From Chryseobacterium sp. CH21 (GTDB lineage: Bacteria; Bacteroidota; Bacteroidia; Flavobacteriales; Weeksellaceae): 64,000 bases of DNA. Each line of letters opens with the position of its first letter. Within the stretch, counting starts at the first letter, position 1. Shown here piece after piece: positions 1 through 8,672 of this stretch. A model generated the notes under the pieces. The model saw only the letters and a program-made list of their open reading frames with translations. It was not told the origin of the DNA and made no database searches. Both the position numbers and the translations under genes were made by a program. Where the stretch lies: positions 54,457-118,456 of the forward strand of contig NZ_QICI01000045.1 of NCBI RefSeq assembly GCF_004119445.1, in the 5' to 3' direction.

Positions 1-360
1 GGTATAAAAGCTTCCTTTAAACACGGTGCTCTCATCCGGCATTACCATAATAACAGGTTTTATTTTTTTTGAGCTGATAGCACAGTCAATAATACGATTC
101 ATCCTATCTCTGCTGACCAATAAACTGTCATTCCAGAAAAAGCCATGCAAAAAATAAATAACAGGATATCTTTTTGAAGATTTTTCATAATCCGGAGGAA
201 GATACACTGATACTCTGCGCCTGGGATTTTCTCCCACTTTATTCTGTAAAGTTTTGGCTGTAATATAAGTTATAACCACCTTTCCTTCAGGAATTTTTTG
301 TGCCCATAAAAACTGAGCCAACAAGACAAACATTATCAATAGGAATCCTGATTTTTTCAT
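1..360 (-). CDS. Secreted alpha/beta-hydrolase esterase (3' part outside window)
   Basis: Only the first 120 codons are present; the gene runs off the left edge. The start at 360 gives a signal peptide ending FLWAQ. It is followed by RRRVSVYLPPDYEKSSKRYP and then VIYFLHGFFWND, the beta-strand and oxyanion-hole HGF motif of the esterase D / enterochelin-esterase-like family. VMVMPDES follows, as is usual before the nucleophile in that family. The catalytic serine would lie beyond the edge and cannot be checked. Likely a periplasmic or secreted carboxylesterase; the substrate cannot be inferred. Nothing on the same strand lies directly upstream. Confidence 0.7.
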   Translation of the reverse strand, partial: MKKSGFLLIMFVLLAQFLWAQKIPEGKVVITYITAKTLQNKVGENPRRRVSVYLPPDYEKSSKRYPVIYFLHGFFWNDSLLVSRDRMNRIIDCAISSKKIKPVIMVMPDESTVFKGSFYT

Positions 361-440
361 TGTGATATTTTAGGTAAACCAAATGTCGGTAAATTGTCTC
401 AAAACAAGATAATAATAGAAGGTTTTTATGCTGTTACTAT

Positions 441-510
441 TTAGCCCTGATTGTAACGGCATCCTTTTGCAACGCAAAAGATAGAGTGAAAAGCAGGTTC
501 CCGGCTTCTG
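441..510. other. Intergenic structured element, TTAGCCCTGA...GGC type
   Basis: The stretch begins TTAGCCCTGATTG, has a stem ATCCTTTTGC / GCAAAAGAT (461-482) with a 3-nt loop, and continues with AGAGTGAAAAGCAGG. From memory, very similar AGCCCTGAT...ATCCTTTTG...CAAAAGAT blocks recur between genes in Flavobacteriia. I cannot verify this here. No open frame covers it. It could be a repeated element or a small structured RNA. Confidence 0.35.
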
Positions 511-587
511 TAAAATTAAAATGTAAATATTTGCCTGTTTATTAACGGCTTTTTTTATTGAAACTCATGATTTTGATTCCAAATTCA

Positions 588-595
588 TATTTTTG
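588..595 (+). promoter_or_regulatory. -7 promoter element of glyS
   Basis: TATTTTTG matches the Bacteroidota -7 consensus TAnnTTTG and lies 22 nt before the ATG at 618. Its position rules out an upstream TTG start at 558 for glyS. No well-spaced -33 TTTG is evident. Confidence 0.55.
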
Positions 596-617
596 CATTT
601 CAGACGTTAAAAAAATT

Positions 618-2159
618 ATGGCAAAGCAAGAAGATGTTTTCAAGAAAGTGATTTCTCACGCTAAAGAATATGGTTTTATTTTCCCATCGAGTGAGATCTA
701 TGATGGTTTATCCGCTGTTTATGATTATGGACAGAACGGTGCCGAACTCAAAAATAATATCAAACAATATTGGTGGAAAGCTATGGTACAGCTTAACGAA
801 AATATTGTCGGCATTGATTCGGCGATCCTTATGCACCCAACCACATGGAAGGCATCAGGCCACGTAGACGCTTTCAACGATCCATTGATTGATAATAAAG
901 ATTCTAAGAAACGTTTCAGAGCAGATGTTTTGGTGGAAGATTATTGTGCTAAAATTGAAGATAAAGAGAATAAAGAAATCGAAAAGGCAGCGAAAAGATT
1001 CGGGGATGCTTTCGATAAAGATCAGTTTGTGGCTACGAATCCAAAAATTCTGGAATACAGAGCCAAAAGAGAGGCTATTCTTTCAAGACTGGCAAAATCT
1101 CTGGAAAATGAAGACCTTGCTGATGTAAAAGCTTTGATTGAAGAGCTTGAGATTGCAGATCCTGATACAGGTTCTAAAAACTGGACGGAGGTAAGACAGT
1201 TCAACCTGATGTTCGGAACTAAATTAGGTGCTTCTGCTGATTCTGCGATGGATCTTTATTTGAGACCAGAAACGGCTCAGGGTATCTTCGTTAACTTCCT
1301 GAATGTACAGAAAACTTCACGTCACAGACTTCCTTTCGGTATTGCGCAGATTGGTAAAGCATTCAGAAATGAGATTGTTGCAAGACAGTTTATCTTCAGA
1401 ATGCGTGAATTTGAACAGATGGAAATGCAGTTCTTCGTTGCTCCGGGTACAGAACTTGAATTCTACGAGCAGTGGAAACAAAAACGTCTGAACTGGCACA
1501 GAGCTTTAGGTTTAGGAGATGAAAACTACAGATTCCACGATCACGAGAAATTGGCTCACTATGCGAATGCTGCGGCTGATATTGAGTTTAATTTCCCATT
1601 CGGATTTAAAGAATTGGAAGGTATTCACTCAAGAACGGATTTCGACTTAAAGGCTCACGAAGAATTCTCCGGAAGAAAACTTCAGTTCTTTGATCCTGAA
1701 AGAAACGAAAACTATGTTCCTTATGTAGTGGAAACTTCAGTAGGTTTAGACCGATTATTCCTTTCTATATTCTCACATTGTTTAAGAGACGAAGTATTGG
1801 AAGACGGTTCGGAAAGAACAGTTTTATCATTACCTCCGGCATTGGCACCAATTAAAGCCGCTATTCTTCCATTGATGAAGAAAGATGGTTTAGCAGAATA
1901 TGCAGAAAAGATCTTCAATGATCTGAAATATGATTTCAACTTATTCTACGAAGAAAAAGATGCGATTGGAAAGCGTTACAGAAGACAGGATGCCATTGGT
2001 ACTCCATACTGTATCACTGTGGATCATGACTCTTTAGTTGATCACACGGTAACCATCAGAGACAGAGACACGATGCAGCAGGAAAGAGTTCCTGTTTCAG
2101 AGTTGAGAAGAATCATTGATGAGAAAACGAACTTCAGAAATTTACTTTCTCAATTATAG
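618..2159 (+). CDS. glyS: Glycine--tRNA ligase (alpha2 type)
   Basis: Charges tRNA-Gly with glycine in the cytoplasm. The 513-residue product is the single-chain, eukaryal/archaeal-like class II enzyme, not the alpha2beta2 form. It shows RPETAQGIF near residue 216, class II motif 2 (FRNE at 249-252, then FRMREFEQME) and motif 3 (TSVGLDRLF near 374). The C-terminal anticodon-binding domain (APIKAAILPL to RVPVSELRR) is present. I chose the ATG at 618 (MAKQEDVFKK) because a -7 promoter box sits between it and the earlier in-frame TTG. A strong terminator follows the stop. It appears to be a single-gene unit. Confidence 0.96.
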   Translation: MAKQEDVFKKVISHAKEYGFIFPSSEIYDGLSAVYDYGQNGAELKNNIKQYWWKAMVQLNENIVGIDSAILMHPTTWKASGHVDAFNDPLIDNKDSKKRFRADVLVEDYCAKIEDKENKEIEKAAKRFGDAFDKDQFVATNPKILEYRAKREAILSRLAKSLENEDLADVKALIEELEIADPDTGSKNWTEVRQFNLMFGTKLGASADSAMDLYLRPETAQGIFVNFLNVQKTSRHRLPFGIAQIGKAFRNEIVARQFIFRMREFEQMEMQFFVAPGTELEFYEQWKQKRLNWHRALGLGDENYRFHDHEKLAHYANAAADIEFNFPFGFKELEGIHSRTDFDLKAHEEFSGRKLQFFDPERNENYVPYVVETSVGLDRLFLSIFSHCLRDEVLEDGSERTVLSLPPALAPIKAAILPLMKKDGLAEYAEKIFNDLKYDFNLFYEEKDAIGKRYRRQDAIGTPYCITVDHDSLVDHTVTIRDRDTMQQERVPVSELRRIIDEKTNFRNLLSQL

Positions 2160-2165
2160 TTGACA

Positions 2166-2190
2166 AGCCCTGGTTTCAGGGCTTTTTTAT
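2166..2190 (+). terminator. Rho-independent terminator of glyS
   Basis: Stem AAGCCCTG / CAGGGCTT with loop GTTT, followed by a T run, beginning 7 nt after the glyS stop codon. Confidence 0.85.
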
Positions 2191-2258
2191 TTTTCGCAAC
2201 ATAAGGGTTAATTTATTACTTTTATTCCTCAAATTTTGACCATGAAAAAATAACACTG

Positions 2259-3770
2259 ATGATGTTTGGGCTGATCCAGACATTTGCATTTTCCCAAACC
2301 CAGGACCTTACAACACTCGCTGCCGGGGACCACGTAGGGATGAATGCATTATTTGATGATAAAGACAATCTGTACGGTTACGTTTCTCTATATTCTTACG
2401 GAAAATCCGGTGATAAGACCAAAAAATTCGAGTATGTAATACTGGACAAAAACCTCAACCCTGTTGCCAATAAAGAGTTTGAAGGAGATATTACGGCTGC
2501 TTCTTATTTAGGATATGTAGATTTTAGAGGGCAAATTATTCTAAAGCCATCCATGATGGATTATTCCCTGGTAAAAAGCAAAGAAATCTTCACTCCGGTT
2601 TCCATGGTAATAGATCCGAAAACAAACTCCATTACGAGAAAAATATACTATGATTATCTGGAGAACGGCACTTTCAAGGAGATCAACGAACCAAAGAGCT
2701 GGAAAGAACAGCGCAAAGACAACCGTGATGAGAAAAAAGAAAAAGGTTACAACTATGTTTCTGCCGTAGGAGAACTGAAAGAAGGAGGTTATTTTGCTGT
2801 TGAATACAAAGATTATGGAAAGTATGAAAACAGCAACAGTCTGATGAAGTTTGATGAAAACAAAAAAGAAGTATGGAGGTACAAATACAATACAGACGGA
2901 AGCAAAAAAATGTACACTACACTCTCTGTTCTGGAAAGAGATGAAAATTATATGTACTGCATCATGAAAAAAGTGAATGACAAGCAGAAAACATTCAGTC
3001 TTCTGGTTCTTGATATGAAAACCGGAAAAGAAACATCCAATAAACCCGTTACCGGATTATCTGATGATACAATAGACAATATTGAAACCTTCTACTCTAA
3101 TTACCGAAAGATTGATAATGATAAAAATTTTGATGATAAAGTAGTTTTGTTGGGAAGAAACTATGATGATTCCCAATCCGTAGGATTTGCAAGAATGATT
3201 CTCAACAAATCTGACTTTTCAGTAGATACTAAAGCAATCAATTACCAGCCCAATATCTCTGCATTTCTTCCCAAACTTAATAAAAATGGTATGGTAGAAA
3301 GCGGCTACATGCTTCAGACCAAAGATATGTACTTCATGAACGATGGAAGTGTCGGTATTTTATCAGAAAAATATAAGCCCGAAGGTCAATATTCCGCTCC
3401 AAAAACGACAGACCTTGTCTATATCTACACCGATAAAGATTTCAAAGTGAAAAATGTACAGGTTTTTGAAAAGGAAAAATCAAAATGGGTCAACAGTGAT
3501 TATCTCTTCTCACAATACCTCAACGGTGGAAAAGACGTTGTATTCTTCTACCGCGACTATCAAAAAGATGAAGTAACCAAACAGAAAAGATGGAATTTAT
3601 TTATCAATACCATTATTGATGGAAAATTCAAACAGGAGATTATTCCAATTTCTGAAAAAGACAATTACGCCGTAACGCCGTATGTAGGAAAAGAAGGTTA
3701 TATCCTGCTTCGTGAGTATAACGAAAAAGAAAAGTTCAATAAGATCCGTTTGGAGAAATTAAATTACTAA
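2259..3770 (+). CDS. Secreted protein of unknown function (5' end frameshifted)
   Basis: About 500 residues with no family I recognise. Repeated strand-like segments such as YVILDKNLNP, SLLVLDMKTG and DLVYIYTDKDF suggest a beta-rich, possibly propeller-like fold; that is inference. The apparent start begins MMFGLIQTFAFSQT, a signal peptide lacking its basic N-region. An ATG at 2242 reads MKK and then stops after a run of six A (2245-2250). Seven A would give MKKITLMMFGLIQTFAFSQ, a normal signal peptide in frame. The true start is therefore probably 2242, with one base missing from the run. The gene ends at a bidirectional terminator shared with the convergent M48 protease gene. Confidence 0.7.
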   Translation: MMFGLIQTFAFSQTQDLTTLAAGDHVGMNALFDDKDNLYGYVSLYSYGKSGDKTKKFEYVILDKNLNPVANKEFEGDITAASYLGYVDFRGQIILKPSMMDYSLVKSKEIFTPVSMVIDPKTNSITRKIYYDYLENGTFKEINEPKSWKEQRKDNRDEKKEKGYNYVSAVGELKEGGYFAVEYKDYGKYENSNSLMKFDENKKEVWRYKYNTDGSKKMYTTLSVLERDENYMYCIMKKVNDKQKTFSLLVLDMKTGKETSNKPVTGLSDDTIDNIETFYSNYRKIDNDKNFDDKVVLLGRNYDDSQSVGFARMILNKSDFSVDTKAINYQPNISAFLPKLNKNGMVESGYMLQTKDMYFMNDGSVGILSEKYKPEGQYSAPKTTDLVYIYTDKDFKVKNVQVFEKEKSKWVNSDYLFSQYLNGGKDVVFFYRDYQKDEVTKQKRWNLFINTIIDGKFKQEIIPISEKDNYAVTPYVGKEGYILLREYNEKEKFNKIRLEKLNY

Positions 3771-3775
3771 TATAA

Positions 3776-3809
3776 AAGAAGAATCCTGATGCAGATCAGG
3801 ATTCTTCTT
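3776..3809. terminator. Bidirectional terminator between convergent genes
   Basis: A 15-bp perfect stem, AAGAAGAATCCTGAT / ATCAGGATTCTTCTT, with loop GCAG and a T run on the + side. It starts 5 nt after the stop of the upstream + gene. Confidence 0.85.
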
Positions 3810-3850
3810 TTTAAGTTTTGGTAAAGCCTGTGGAATTTTTGTTATTTAAA

Positions 3851-3900
3851 AAACGGGCTCCCTTCGTCAAAGCTCAGGATTATACCGTTCCTATTGATAT
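3851..3900. repeat. REP-like palindromic intergenic element, copy 1
   Basis: AACGG ... CCGTT followed by CCTATTGATAT. The tail CCTATTGAT is shared with a second palindromic element at 52691-52716, where the arms are AGCGGGTT / AACCCGCT. This is a weak, two-copy observation within the window. Confidence 0.3.
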
Positions 3901-3920
3901 ATAACCTATTTATATCAAGA

Positions 3921-5258
3921 TCAGTTTACCTTCGCTATAGTCTCATTCATCTGATAATAGTCGGCAATATTCTTTATTTCATCAAGGCTTAAGTTCCACA
4001 TGAAATTCAGAAACTGCTGGTAGCTCTCACTTTGATTTTTGGGTTCTATCCGGTCCAGATAACGATTCAGATTATAATTTTTCCTCGCTTCATATATTTT
4101 GGAGAAGCATCTTCCCAGCCAGCTTTTATAATATTTTTCTTCCTCTTCATCCTGCAAAAACTGCATCGCAGTATAAATTCCCAATCCGTAATCTTCCGAA
4201 TGAAAAAAATTAGGCAGAATTTCCATTCTGGCCGTTTTTCTTAGGAAAATAAACAAATCTGTAGGCTTTTCCTGTGTAACAGGATTTTTAAGTTCTGCAA
4301 AAGTCTTTTTAAGCATATCAATTCTTCTGGAAATTTCAGGATGTGATGCCAGAGAATCTTTGTTCAGTTTTTCTTTGTAAAAATTATAATTGTACAGAGA
4401 AAAGTCTTCCTTCTTCATCCATTTTTCATTGAACGCTTGCTTTGGGAGATTAAATAATTTTTTATACGTTTCAACTTTTAATGTCCTTGGTGAAATGGTA
4501 TCAAAATCCTGCAGCCTCTGAAGCGCATTCACAAATTCTGTTTTCTTGAAATCACTGTTTTTAAAGATCACGTAGCCCAGAGAATCTGCCTGCATTTCGC
4601 TTTGCCTTCTCTCCACGCCTTTTTTGTATATTGTATTTTTCAGAATATCAAAAGCCTTCTGATTCTGACTCTGGCTTCTGCTGGTTGTGGTAGATTTTAT
4701 ATTCTCAACAACCACTTTATCCAGTTTATCCTGCTCAATAATTTTTAAAAAAGTCTTTAGGGAATGTTCTTTTATTTTGTGCCCCAATTCATGAGAAATC
4801 ACCGCAGCAATCTGTTCCTCATTGTTCAGCCAGCTATAGAGCCCCATATTGATTACAAAAGTTCCGTCAGCAAGGCAATAGGCATTGGGGGTATTGTCTT
4901 TTGCGATCAGAATTGTAAGGTCCTGGGGAATTTTAGGATTGTTCTTTTTAAGACGTTGAATCATAGATTGTATACTGGCCTCAAATTCAGATTTAAAGAT
5001 AAAATCCTTATTTTTCACCTGTTTTTCAAAATCTGTTCCGAATTCTTTATAAATTTTGGATAATTCTGTACCTGTTTTCCCTGAATATTGAGACTTTAAT
5101 CTCTTGATAGTAGCTTCATTATTTCCTTCAAAGTTTTTTAGAAATGTTTTTCTCTGTATATAATCTGCAGTATCTATCGGTTTGTAAATCTGTGCTATTC
5201 CTATCATCGAAAAGAGGAAGCATCCCAATACAATCAATTTTCTGGTCATAGTTTTCAT
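3921..5258 (-). CDS. M48 family zinc metalloprotease, secreted
   Basis: A gluzincin protease of about 445 residues. The zinc motif is HELGH (156-160 counted from MKTMTRK), and the third ligand region is E221-MQAD225, as expected for the family. The signal peptide runs MTRKLIVLGCFLFSMIGIAQ, so the enzyme acts in the periplasm or is lipid-free secreted; no lipobox is seen. The frame is open upstream to 5312, but a -7 box (5269-5276) lies there. The start is thus 5258 (MKTMTRK) or 5249 (MTRKL). The C-terminal half has no recognised domain. Substrates are unknown; relatives act in envelope protein quality control. Confidence 0.85.
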   Translation of the reverse strand: MKTMTRKLIVLGCFLFSMIGIAQIYKPIDTADYIQRKTFLKNFEGNNEATIKRLKSQYSGKTGTELSKIYKEFGTDFEKQVKNKDFIFKSEFEASIQSMIQRLKKNNPKIPQDLTILIAKDNTPNAYCLADGTFVINMGLYSWLNNEEQIAAVISHELGHKIKEHSLKTFLKIIEQDKLDKVVVENIKSTTTSRSQSQNQKAFDILKNTIYKKGVERRQSEMQADSLGYVIFKNSDFKKTEFVNALQRLQDFDTISPRTLKVETYKKLFNLPKQAFNEKWMKKEDFSLYNYNFYKEKLNKDSLASHPEISRRIDMLKKTFAELKNPVTQEKPTDLFIFLRKTARMEILPNFFHSEDYGLGIYTAMQFLQDEEEEKYYKSWLGRCFSKIYEARKNYNLNRYLDRIEPKNQSESYQQFLNFMWNLSLDEIKNIADYYQMNETIAKVN

Positions 5259-5268
5259 CAAATAAGAA

Positions 5269-5276
5269 CAAAAATA
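5269..5276 (-). promoter_or_regulatory. -7 element of the M48 protease gene
   Basis: TATTTTTG on the minus strand (TAnnTTTG), 10-20 nt before the two candidate starts. It helps exclude the upstream start at 5312. Confidence 0.5.
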
Positions 5277-5319
5277 GCGTATTTGATGATTCATTTTAAT
5301 TTTTATAACCAAATTATTC

Positions 5320-5327
5320 TAAATTTG
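5320..5327 (+). promoter_or_regulatory. -7 element of the serine hydrolase operon
   Basis: TAAATTTG matches TAnnTTTG and lies 22 nt before the ATG at 5350. An ATG at 5342 reads only three codons before a stop, so 5350 is the coding start. Confidence 0.55.
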
Positions 5328-5349
5328 TTAAAGACCCATTCATGAAAAG

Positions 5350-6483
5350 ATGAGAATACTAAAGTATATGATAGGCGGAGCTGTAGCAGGTGCTGCGGCA
5401 GCTTATTTTCTGGGATATGATTATTTATTTAGTGGTATTTCCAAAACCTATCTTAAAGGAAAATCAAGTGCTTACATTGACGACGGAAATCTTTTTCCAA
5501 GCAATCCTATTGCTACAGAAGAACCCAAACTCTGGGAAGAAGATCTTGATTACAATAAAAAGGAATTACCTAAACATTTAGTTGAAAACTTAAAACATTC
5601 CAAAACAGCCGCTTTTGTAGTGATAAAAAATGGAAAAATTCTTCATGAACAGTATTGGGAAGGCTACAATCAACTCTCGCAGACCAATTCTTTTTCGATG
5701 GCAAAAGCTGTAACTGTGATGTTGTTGGGGAAAGCTTTGGAAGAAGGCATTATTCCGAATATTGATGAAAAGCTATCTGATTTTTATTCTGAATTTAAAG
5801 ATAAACCTTTCGCAAATGAGGTAACCCTTAAAAATCTGGCTCAAATGGAAGCCGGGCTGGACTGGGATGAAAATTATAACAATCCGTTTCTACCCAATGC
5901 AAAAGCTTATTATGGAAAAAGCCTTGTAAAAGCAGTATTCTCACGAAAATTTAAAGAAAAACCGGGAGTCAGATTTGAATACCAAAGCGGTTCCACACAG
6001 CTTCTTGGTTTTGCTCTTCGAAAAGCTCTGAATATGCCGCTGGCAAGCTATTTATCAGAAAAATTCTGGGTTCCTTTGGGAATGGAGCAGAATGCTAAAT
6101 GGAGTACAGACGATCACGGCATGGAAAAAACCTATTGCTGTATTCATTCCAATGCAAGAGATTTTGCCAAACTGGGACAGTTATTTCTGGATAACGGAAA
6201 AGTTGGAGACCAGCAAATCCTCAATACAGACTTTATTGAACAGATGAGAACTCCTACTGAAAAGTCTGAAAATATCTATGGAATGGGACTTTGGATCAAT
6301 CATGACAACCCAATCAAACATTATTATTTCCTGGGATTACAGGGCCAGTATATTATCATGATTCCGGAACACAATATCGTTATTGTAAAAACCGGAAGCT
6401 ATTCCAACAACCCTAAAAATGACAGAGGAAGACCAGACCAGGTCAGATTCTTTGTGAATGAAATTGTACAACTATTTCAATAA
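5350..6483 (+). CDS. Serine hydrolase, class C beta-lactamase family
   Basis: A 377-residue member of the beta-lactamase/penicillin-binding-like esterase family (PF00144 type). The nucleophile motif is S116-M-A-K119 (SxxK) and the second motif is Y211-Q-S213 (YxS). The N-terminus MRILKYMIGGAVAGAAAAYF is a hydrophobic anchor or signal segment, so the enzyme probably faces the periplasm. The family includes D-aminopeptidases, esterases and beta-lactamases, and the sequence alone does not choose among them. First gene of a likely operon: the next gene starts 5 nt after its stop. The product could be membrane-tethered rather than secreted. Confidence 0.85.
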   Translation: MRILKYMIGGAVAGAAAAYFLGYDYLFSGISKTYLKGKSSAYIDDGNLFPSNPIATEEPKLWEEDLDYNKKELPKHLVENLKHSKTAAFVVIKNGKILHEQYWEGYNQLSQTNSFSMAKAVTVMLLGKALEEGIIPNIDEKLSDFYSEFKDKPFANEVTLKNLAQMEAGLDWDENYNNPFLPNAKAYYGKSLVKAVFSRKFKEKPGVRFEYQSGSTQLLGFALRKALNMPLASYLSEKFWVPLGMEQNAKWSTDDHGMEKTYCCIHSNARDFAKLGQLFLDNGKVGDQQILNTDFIEQMRTPTEKSENIYGMGLWINHDNPIKHYYFLGLQGQYIIMIPEHNIVIVKTGSYSNNPKNDRGRPDQVRFFVNEIVQLFQ

Positions 6484-6488
6484 ATACC

Positions 6489-7100
6489 ATGGAAAAACAC
6501 AGCGTAAACGTTGATGAATATATTGAAAAATCTCCGGATTTTGCAAAACCGATCTTAGAATATCTTCGTGAAACCATTCACGAAGCCTGCCCTGATGCAG
6601 AAGAAGCGATCAAATGGAAATTTCCTACATTTATGTATAAAGGAAAAATTCTGTGTTCTATCACGGCTTTTAAACAATATTGCAGTCTGGGATTCTGGCT
6701 GCATCAGGAAATGAAAACTTTACAGGAAATAGAAACAACTGCTGAAAAAAGTTCAATGTTCAGTTTAGGAAAAATAACACGCCTTGAAGACCTTCCATCC
6801 AAACCTCAGCTGAAAAGAGCTATTCAAGAAGCCATGGAGCTTACAGACATGGGAGTTACGATGAAAAAAGCTCCTCCATCCAAAATAGAAATGGATGTTC
6901 CGGATTATTTTCAGTCAGCTTTAAATACCCAGCCAAAAGCAAAAGAAATTTTTGAAAAAGCTTCACCATCTTTCAGAAAAGAGTATATTGCATGGGTTTC
7001 CGAGGCCAAAACAGAAGCTACCAAAAATAAAAGACTGGAACAGTCTTTGGAATGGATAGCCGAAGGTAAAGGCCGAAACTGGAAGTACCAGAAAAAATAA
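6489..7100 (+). CDS. YdeI/OmpD-associated family protein (DUF1801)
   Basis: A 203-residue protein. Residues 10-115 look like DUF1801 (CPDAEEAIKWKFPTFMYKG, then ITAFKQYCSLGFW). The C-terminal 65 residues (PDYFQSALNTQPKAKEIF, SFRKEYIAWVSEAKTEATK, RLEQSLEWIAEGKGRNWKY) are the OmdA/YdeI module. No signal peptide, so it is cytoplasmic. The biochemical role of the family is not established. It sits 5 nt after the serine hydrolase and 12 nt before the TPR-AraC regulator, so the three are probably co-transcribed. Confidence 0.85.
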   Translation: MEKHSVNVDEYIEKSPDFAKPILEYLRETIHEACPDAEEAIKWKFPTFMYKGKILCSITAFKQYCSLGFWLHQEMKTLQEIETTAEKSSMFSLGKITRLEDLPSKPQLKRAIQEAMELTDMGVTMKKAPPSKIEMDVPDYFQSALNTQPKAKEIFEKASPSFRKEYIAWVSEAKTEATKNKRLEQSLEWIAEGKGRNWKYQKK

Positions 7101-7112
7101 AAAACACGCACA

Positions 7113-8672
7113 ATGAAGAAAAAAATTATTCTCTTTTTCTTCCTTATTATTTCATTTTTTACATTCGCTCAAACATTTGATTTTGAGGGACAATACAAGT
7201 ATGCCCGCATGCTTTCCTCTAAAAATCCTGACAGCTCGGAAATTGTTCTGAATAAGATTATAGATTCTGCACAAAAGAGAAATCTCCCGGAATTTCTTGC
7301 AAAGGCTTATTATTTAAAGTCTTTCAACAGTTATTTGAAATCTGATGCTGAAAAAAGCCTTGATTTTGCGGATAAAGCACTTAAAGTATCTACTCAAAGC
7401 AATTACAGCATTGGAAAAGCACTGGCGTACAGAATGCAGGGAACCCAGTATGCAAAGCTTGGACTGCTTAGAGAATCTTCCACAAGTCTCCGAAATGCTT
7501 TAGCAGAAGTAAAAAACAATAATACCGAAGAGGGACATGAGTTGAAAGGAATGATCTTTAATTCTTTTCTGATTCTCCTCAATAAGAACCAATATAAAGA
7601 GAAAGAGTACTATTCTAAAAGTGCCATTCAGGAATTTAAGAAGCTTAAAAATGTAAACAGACGAAATGAACTACTGATTTCTGCTTATACCAATATGGGA
7701 TATAATTTATCTGAGGTAAAAAAATTCAAGGAAGCTAAATATTATTTTGCAAACGCTCTTTCCTTAGTGGGAGAAAGCAATTATTATCTTCGAGCCAACA
7801 TTCTTAATGATATTGGATTTTCTTTTTCAAAACAGAATAAACCGGACAGTGCGGTGCTGTACTTTCAGAAATCTCTCGCCATTGTAGATCAGTACGGTTT
7901 TAATGAAAAAAAGATTGAGGTGACCAAGAATCTTGAAGAAGCATATGCCCAACTTCATGACGAGTCCAATACCGAGAAATATAAAATTGAAAACCTTAAA
8001 TTAAAAGACAGCGTTGCTTACAACAGATCCATGGCTGTCAACAAAACGTTATCTAAAAAAGAGAAAAGTTTTCATCAGCAGCTCAACGAAAGCCACTCTA
8101 CTTCAAAATGGCTTATTATAGTATGTCTTGCTCTGCTAATTGTTTTAGGAGCCGTGATTTTCAACACCATCCGTCTTCGTAAGAAACATAAAGAAGCGGT
8201 TGCTAAAATCTACAGAGAAGGAATTTCACCTGTTGTGTATGAGGAAGATCCACAGGAAACTTCTGAGGATATCCAGACAAAAAACACCCCTACTCCGACA
8301 GAAATAAAAATTTCGCCTGAAGTAGAGGAAAACATACTAGATGGATTAAAAATTTTTGAAGAAAACCTTGAGTTTAACAACAAAAACATTTCTCGTTACA
8401 ATCTTGCTAACACACTAAATATCAACACAAAATACCTTTCAACAGTTATTAAGAAACATAAAAAATTCAATTTCAACCAATATATCAATCATCTGAGGAT
8501 CAATTATATTGTCAATCAGTTGAAAAATGAACCTCAATACAGAAAATATAAGATCAATCACCTTGCTGAAATCACAGGGTATTCATCTCACAGTGCCTTT
8601 TCTCTTGAATTTAAAAAGATTACAGGGATGCATCCGTCTGCTTTTATTAAAACCCTTGACGAGATCTCCTGA
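7113..8672 (+). CDS. Membrane-anchored TPR protein with AraC-type DNA-binding domain
   Basis: A 519-residue one-piece sensor-regulator. It has a signal sequence (residues 1-20, ending FTFAQ), then TPR-like helical repeats (about 60-290). One membrane segment follows (333-350, WLIIVCLALLIVLGAVIF), and a C-terminal AraC/XylS helix-turn-helix pair spans about 420-515 (NISRYNLANTLNINTKYLSTV; INHLAEITGYSSHSAFSLEFK; then the typical GMHPSAF). The TPR region lies outside the membrane and the DNA-binding part inside, a design common in Bacteroidota. Targets are unknown; its own operon or the convergent secreted-protein genes are candidates. Its stop codon directly abuts the stop of the convergent gene. 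Confidence 0.9.
   Translation: MKKKIILFFFLIISFFTFAQTFDFEGQYKYARMLSSKNPDSSEIVLNKIIDSAQKRNLPEFLAKAYYLKSFNSYLKSDAEKSLDFADKALKVSTQSNYSIGKALAYRMQGTQYAKLGLLRESSTSLRNALAEVKNNNTEEGHELKGMIFNSFLILLNKNQYKEKEYYSKSAIQEFKKLKNVNRRNELLISAYTNMGYNLSEVKKFKEAKYYFANALSLVGESNYYLRANILNDIGFSFSKQNKPDSAVLYFQKSLAIVDQYGFNEKKIEVTKNLEEAYAQLHDESNTEKYKIENLKLKDSVAYNRSMAVNKTLSKKEKSFHQQLNESHSTSKWLIIVCLALLIVLGAVIFNTIRLRKKHKEAVAKIYREGISPVVYEEDPQETSEDIQTKNTPTPTEIKISPEVEENILDGLKIFEENLEFNNKNISRYNLANTLNINTKYLSTVIKKHKKFNFNQYINHLRINYIVNQLKNEPQYRKYKINHLAEITGYSSHSAFSLEFKKITGMHPSAFIKTLDEIS

Noticed and set aside
558..617. Extended glyS start at TTG 558
   Set aside because: The extra 20 residues are hydrophobic and unlike GlyRS, and a -7 promoter box lies inside them.
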